Assembly (NCBI GenBank): GCA_002455915.1
Contig: DKLU01000125.1
Coordinates: 1 to 11,371 of the forward strand
Direction of reading: 5' to 3'
Source: Chryseobacterium sp. UBA6632
Lineage (GTDB): Bacteria > Bacteroidota > Bacteroidia > Flavobacteriales > Weeksellaceae
DNA length: 11,371 nucleotides
Part shown: positions 7,808 to 11,371 of the stretch, piece by piece
How positions within the stretch are numbered: position 1 is the first letter of the stretch
How the letters are laid out: each line of letters starts with the position of its first letter
The notes under the pieces: generated by a model
What the model saw: only the letters and a program-made list of their open reading frames with translations
Databases searched by the model: none
What the model was told of the DNA's origin: nothing
Made by a program: the position numbers and the translations under genes

Positions 7808-9406
7808 TTATCTTACCGTGATGATGACACGTTGATATCTCGTCAATGCAGGAGTTCCGTTGTCTGTGGCTTCTAAAATCAGGTGAATGGTTTGTCCGCT
7901 TTTTGCTGTTTTTGGAACAATGATTTCGGGATTTAAACTGTCTGATTTTGAAATTTCAACATCACCATTATAGGTTCCTGCTTGCTTGAACTGCCACCAT
8001 TTTACTGTCACTTTATTTCCGTCTGGGTCGGTTACAGAACCGTACAAGGTAACTTTTTCACCTGCCGAAGAACGGATATTTGTCGGGCCTAAAATTTTTA
8101 CAACCGGTTCGTGATTAGCCTTGGAAAAAGTAGATGTAGTAGACCAGGTTAATCTCGCTGCAAAATCATTCATCGCTTGTGGTAAAAAGTTTGGGAAAGC
8201 CAATTCTTTCTCCGATTTCTCTTTGGAAGCCATCGAATTGGCCATCGCTTCTGCGCTGTTATTTCCGTCGGCTGCGTTGTCGAAAAACATATTGGAGTTG
8301 GCTTTTGAAGCAGGTTCAATTCCACCCCAACCGCCATAAGAACCGGATTCGTAAGCACGCAATCCGTTTCCGAGCATATTCATAAAGGTAAAATTGTCGC
8401 CTTCACTTAAAAAAGAACCTTTCGGCTGTAACGGCATCCAAACTTTATAGCCCTGCTTTTTCAGTTCTTCGGCAGTTACGCCTGAAAATCCGAAGAAATC
8501 GACGATGTCATTTTTTACCATTTGTTTTCCGTCGCCCCAAACTCTGTACAATTCGCCAAAAGCGCCTTTGTGGGAAATATTTTTCTTCATCCAATCGGCT
8601 GAGAAATATTTTGCATTTTCAGGACTCGCCTTCAAAGGAGCGGTGTAACCGTAGTTTGGTCCGTCTACAAATTCTCTGTAATCCAGTTTTGGCCAATTCG
8701 GTTTGATGTAAGAAGCGTAAGTATCATCTTGGTCGCCCGAAGGTAAAATGACCAATTTTCTCGTAACTTTAGTTTGAATTTTCTCCCAATCTGTCGTATT
8801 TTCAAATTCTTCCTGAATCGATTTTAAAGCTCTTGCAATCGTGCTCAATCCGCCCCAAGCGGTGACGTATAATTTTCCTGGTTTGTTATCAAGAATGGCA
8901 GCTTTAATTAAATTGGAACCTTCTGAATCTTTAGAAATATCACCATCAAATTCAATATTTCCGTACTTGATTTTTGATTTTAAAATTTCTGGAGAAGGAT
9001 AATTCGGATTGTGAACTTTTAAATTGGAATAAGATTTTGCATAAGCATCCACCGCATCGTGAATGAATTTTTCATCTTCACCCCATCTCCAGGATTCGCA
9101 AGGGCAAATTCCCGTTCCAAATCTTGAATATTCTCTGCTCGGAACAAACCATTTTGTACCCTTTCCGTCGCCTTTCCAGTGAAATGCGCTGCTTGCATAA
9201 ACCAATCCGTCAATATCCAAATCTGAGCTATACAACAAAAAACGAATCATCGAATTGCTGTCATCCAATTCCGGGTCTGCTGTGATGATAATTCTTGGTC
9301 TTTCCTGATTGGAAACGGTTTGAGACTGTCCGAAAACTGAACTCATCATCAGGAAACCAACGGCAAGATTCTGAACTTTTTTATAGGTCTTGAAATTAAT
9401 TTTCAT
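7808..9406 (-). CDS. Secreted DUF1593 / Sde182-like protein (nucleoside-hydrolase-like domain plus Ig-like C-terminal domain)
   Basis: 532 residues from ATG at 9404-9406. That start is preferred to an upstream in-frame ATG at 9463 because it begins at a signal peptide (MKINFKTYKK then a hydrophobic stretch to VFGQ, about 27) and is preceded by an A-rich leader. Residues about 36-350 are the DUF1593 nucleoside-hydrolase-like domain: TADPELDDSNS carries D44, D48 and D49 in the spacing of the nucleoside-hydrolase calcium motif, then FHWKGDGKGT (75-84), TAWGG (182-186), LPSGDQDD (221-228) and YGGWGG (357-362). Residues about 432-532 form the C-terminal Ig-like domain (TDPDGNKVTVKWWQ). The family includes Sde182, a cellulose-binding protein of Saccharophagus degradans; no enzyme activity is firmly assigned to my knowledge. 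Hairpins on both sides suggest a single-gene transcript. Confidence 0.9.
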   Translation of the reverse strand: MKINFKTYKKVQNLAVGFLMMSSVFGQSQTVSNQERPRIIITADPELDDSNSMIRFLLYSSDLDIDGLVYASSAFHWKGDGKGTKWFVPSREYSRFGTGICPCESWRWGEDEKFIHDAVDAYAKSYSNLKVHNPNYPSPEILKSKIKYGNIEFDGDISKDSEGSNLIKAAILDNKPGKLYVTAWGGLSTIARALKSIQEEFENTTDWEKIQTKVTRKLVILPSGDQDDTYASYIKPNWPKLDYREFVDGPNYGYTAPLKASPENAKYFSADWMKKNISHKGAFGELYRVWGDGKQMVKNDIVDFFGFSGVTAEELKKQGYKVWMPLQPKGSFLSEGDNFTFMNMLGNGLRAYESGSYGGWGGIEPASKANSNMFFDNAADGNNSAEAMANSMASKEKSEKELAFPNFLPQAMNDFAARLTWSTTSTFSKANHEPVVKILGPTNIRSSAGEKVTLYGSVTDPDGNKVTVKWWQFKQAGTYNGDVEISKSDSLNPEIIVPKTAKSGQTIHLILEATDNGTPALTRYQRVIITVR

Positions 9407-9442
9407 TGTTTTTCTTTTAGTTTGATAACTGTGAGATTTAAC

Positions 9443-9515
9443 CACAAAAGTTTTTTGACACATTAGTCACATTAGATTTAAGTTTAAATACTTTGAAAAT
9501 ATTAGAACACATTAG
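9443..9515. repeat. Three CACATTAG words and one CACAAAAG in the DUF1593 leader
   Basis: CACATTAG occurs exactly at 9459-9466, 9468-9475 and 9508-9515; the first two are spaced 9 bp apart. CACAAAAG is at 9443-9450, the same word as at 4985-4992 before the other nucleoside-hydrolase-fold gene. All lie 37-109 nt upstream of the DUF1593 start. They could be binding sites or a decayed tandem repeat. The 263-bp gap at 9407-9669 holds no supported gene. Confidence 0.5.
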
Positions 9516-9620
9516 TTTGAAAATCATAGATTTTAAATATTGCGAACTTTTAGGATTATTATTTAAAGCTTTTAATCTTTTGGGACTTTTGCGGTTTAAA
9601 ATCAAACAGTTTTTTAATTC

Positions 9621-9661
9621 AAAAAATAAAATTCTGAGCCCGTACAAAACAGACTCAGAAT
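9621..9661 (-). terminator. Terminator after the partial GH3 gene
   Basis: On the minus strand ATTCTGAG (9661-9654) pairs perfectly with CTCAGAAT (9638-9631), followed at once by a T-rich tract (complement of the A-rich 9621-9630). It begins 9 bp past the GH3 stop. The 15-base loop is long but the geometry is that of an intrinsic terminator. Confidence 0.8.
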
Positions 9662-9669
9662 CTTTTCAA

Positions 9670-11371
9670 TTACTTTTTATATTTCTCTGTTCTTGCGTCT
9701 TTAATCACGCCAGACCAGTTCATTCCGTATCCGAAATCGTAGTTGTGACCTTCGGAATCTTTGTGTGTTTCCATATCGTAAGGTACGTCTTCTTTCTGCT
9801 TTTCAACCGTCGCCATATTTGCAGGCATTTGTAAAGGAAGTAATCCTGAAGGCTCGTATTTTCCTGTTACGATATCAACTACCGCTTGATTGGATACATT
9901 GAAATTCATTAAAATCGCATCAGCGTGACCTTCAAATTCGTTGAATATCATCGGTTTTGAAGCCGTTACAGAAACAATCACAGGTTTTCCGTTCATTGCT
10001 TTGTATGTATTTTCAATGGTCAACAAATCTGTAAAGTTGGTCACCGTTGAAGTTTTATTTTTGAAAGTTCTGTCGTGTACGTTGGGTGCAACAACAGGAT
10101 CTCCCGCTGCGATACTTTTTTCACGGGCTTCTGTGGCTGTGTAAGTCTGGTATTGAAGAGAAATCGGAAGGTAACCGTTTCCGCCTTCTTTAGCATCGAT
10201 GTCGCTGTAACCGCCTTCTTCACTGTGCGGACTTTTAACAAAAACCAATGCAAAATCCGCTTTTGTAGGGTCTTCGGTTACGTTATAATGTTTTTTGATT
10301 TTTTCGATATCAACAGGGAAATCCAAAGTAGGAGCCGTGTAAATCCCCCACCAGTTGAACGTTGCCGGAGAATATCTTTTCGGAATGTAAACCGTTTTTC
10401 TTTCTTTAATTGGAAGAATATTCGCTTTGTTTTTCAATAGCACGATAGATTTTACCTGAGCTTCGTAACCTGCTTTCATAAATTCAGGATTACCAACGAT
10501 TTTCTTGGTTTCTTCTACGTTGACGTAAGGGTTTTCAAACAATCCTGTTCTAAAGAAATTTCTCAACAAACGAACTGCAGACTGCTCAAATTTTGCACGA
10601 TAAGCCTTTTCTCCGTGTTCTTTTACACCCATTTGATAAGCTTCCAAAACAGGTCCTTTGTCATTATTTCCTCCAAATTGGTCAACACCCGCTTCCAACA
10701 CTTTGTAATGACGTTCCGCGATTGATAATTTTTCTGCGCCCCAAGGTTTTCCGGCAAATCCGCCCGGTGTTTTTGGTTCGTCTGCTGTAATCAACCAATC
10801 TGTACAAACTACGCCGTCATATTTGTATTTTCCACGAAGTAAATCTGTGATTAAATATTTGCTGTAACCGTTTCCAACATTTTCGCCGTTTTTTGTATCC
10901 TGATTAAAACTAATCGTGTAATAAGGCATTACCGCCGAAGCTTCTTTGGTTCCTCCATTTAATTTAAAAGCGCCTTCAGTAAATGGTTTTACGTGATTTT
11001 GGAAATTATTTCCAGGATAAACCGCAAATTTTCCCATCGCCCAGTGACCGTCGCGACCGCCTTCTTCAGGACCGCCTCCCGGCCAGTGTTTTACCATTGC
11101 ATTCACACTTTTGTTTCCCCAACCGTTTTTGCTGCCAGAAGTGGTTTGGAAACCATCGATGTAACCTCTTCCTAAATCCGCCGTTAATTCCGGACTTTCA
11201 GAAAAGACGTAAGCGATTCTGTACCAACGAGGTTCTGTTCCTAAATCGATTTGTGGAGATAATGCTGTTGAGATTCCCAATGCTCTGTATTCCTGAGCAG
11301 CGATGTTTCCGAATTTTTTAACCAATTCCGGGTCGAAAGTGGCACCCATCGCCAGACCATCCGGCCAAAGA
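9670..11371 (-). CDS. GH3 family glycosidase, N-terminus outside window (partial)
   Basis: 566 residues are visible; the reading frame continues through the window edge (LWPDGLAMGATFDPEL), so the apparent ATG at 11349 is internal. The GH3 N-domain shows FDPELV, SPQIDL, EPRWYRI, the conserved Lys-His in VKHWPGGG, and the nucleophile Asp in VVCTDW (codon 10798-10800). The C-domain begins near SIVLLKNKANILPI (about 10440) and runs to the end, with SEEGGYSDID a candidate acid/base region and GGNGYLPISLQ typical of this Bacteroidetes GH3 subgroup. There is no Fn3-like domain, unlike the other GH3 here, so the two are not recent duplicates. The segment equivalent to GEDP reads SESP (11188-11205). 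It probably cleaves terminal sugars from oligosaccharides; any signal peptide lies outside. A terminator follows directly. Confidence 0.92.
   Translation of the reverse strand, partial: LWPDGLAMGATFDPELVKKFGNIAAQEYRALGISTALSPQIDLGTEPRWYRIAYVFSESPELTADLGRGYIDGFQTTSGSKNGWGNKSVNAMVKHWPGGGPEEGGRDGHWAMGKFAVYPGNNFQNHVKPFTEGAFKLNGGTKEASAVMPYYTISFNQDTKNGENVGNGYSKYLITDLLRGKYKYDGVVCTDWLITADEPKTPGGFAGKPWGAEKLSIAERHYKVLEAGVDQFGGNNDKGPVLEAYQMGVKEHGEKAYRAKFEQSAVRLLRNFFRTGLFENPYVNVEETKKIVGNPEFMKAGYEAQVKSIVLLKNKANILPIKERKTVYIPKRYSPATFNWWGIYTAPTLDFPVDIEKIKKHYNVTEDPTKADFALVFVKSPHSEEGGYSDIDAKEGGNGYLPISLQYQTYTATEAREKSIAAGDPVVAPNVHDRTFKNKTSTVTNFTDLLTIENTYKAMNGKPVIVSVTASKPMIFNEFEGHADAILMNFNVSNQAVVDIVTGKYEPSGLLPLQMPANMATVEKQKEDVPYDMETHKDSEGHNYDFGYGMNWSGVIKDARTEKYKK

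Noticed and set aside
7623..7835. Possible 70-residue small membrane protein on the + strand in the gap, with a hydrophobic start
   Set aside because: It runs through the terminator hairpin and the CATTAAG cluster and into the end of the DUF1593 gene on the other strand. Hydrophobic residues are expected from T-rich DNA, and no supporting start context is seen.
9407..9463. Upstream ATG extending the DUF1593 protein by 19 residues
   Set aside because: The extension is not signal-like and covers the repeat-bearing leader; the internal ATG at 9406 opens a proper signal peptide.
9407..9620. Bacteroidetes -33/-7 promoter (TTTG...TAnnTTTG) for the DUF1593 gene
   Set aside because: Only near matches such as AACTTTTG were found and no properly spaced -33 box, so no promoter is annotated.
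9493..9834. 113-residue + strand open frame
   Set aside because: Its 5' part is AT-rich intergenic sequence containing a terminator, and the rest is antisense to the GH3 coding region; a shadow frame.

Overview
The window looks like a chromosomal stretch from a flavobacterium close to Chryseobacterium (Weeksellaceae, Bacteroidetes). The evidence is AT-rich DNA, exported proteins whose signal peptides end in -AQ or -A, A-rich translation starts without a Shine-Dalgarno sequence, protein families typical of Bacteroidetes, and intergenic gaps full of short repeated words. The genus is inferred from overall style, not from a marker gene.

Layout. On the + strand at the left edge lie two tandem M28 metallopeptidases: the last residues of one (1-65), then a complete one (67-1425) starting one base after the stop of the first. 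A bidirectional terminator (1431-1460) separates them from everything else, which is on the minus strand. Read in the direction of transcription (right to left), the minus-strand genes are: a GH3 glycosidase cut by the window edge (9670-11371); a secreted DUF1593/Sde182-like protein with a nucleoside-hydrolase fold and a C-terminal Ig-like domain (7808-9406); a CE1-type esterase with an N-terminal E-set/CBM48-like domain (6382-7548); a secreted alpha/beta-hydrolase of the acetyl-esterase type (5137-6015); a secreted nucleoside-hydrolase-like protein (3937-4968); and, 3 bp after it, a full-length GH3 beta-glucosidase-type enzyme (1477-3933).

Hairpins follow the first two minus-strand genes, and a weaker one follows the CE1 esterase, so these three are probably separate transcripts. 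No hairpin was seen between the alpha/beta-hydrolase and the nucleoside-hydrolase-like gene, so the last three genes may be co-transcribed. Every protein whose start is visible has an export signal, so the locus appears to be a periplasmic or extracellular glycan-processing cluster: GH3 enzymes trim oligosaccharides, the esterases remove acyl or aromatic esters, and the two nucleoside-hydrolase-fold proteins have an unknown, possibly glycan-directed role. No SusC/SusD pair, transporter or regulator is in view, so it is either part of a larger utilisation locus or a loose cluster.

The gaps are the less ordinary part. The 366-bp gap (6016-6381) is a mosaic of unrelated repeat-like elements. The leaders of four minus-strand genes each carry a different short word repeated at an 8-9 bp period. 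I found no tRNA, rRNA, CRISPR array, insertion sequence or phage gene, and no clearly new defence or mobile system.
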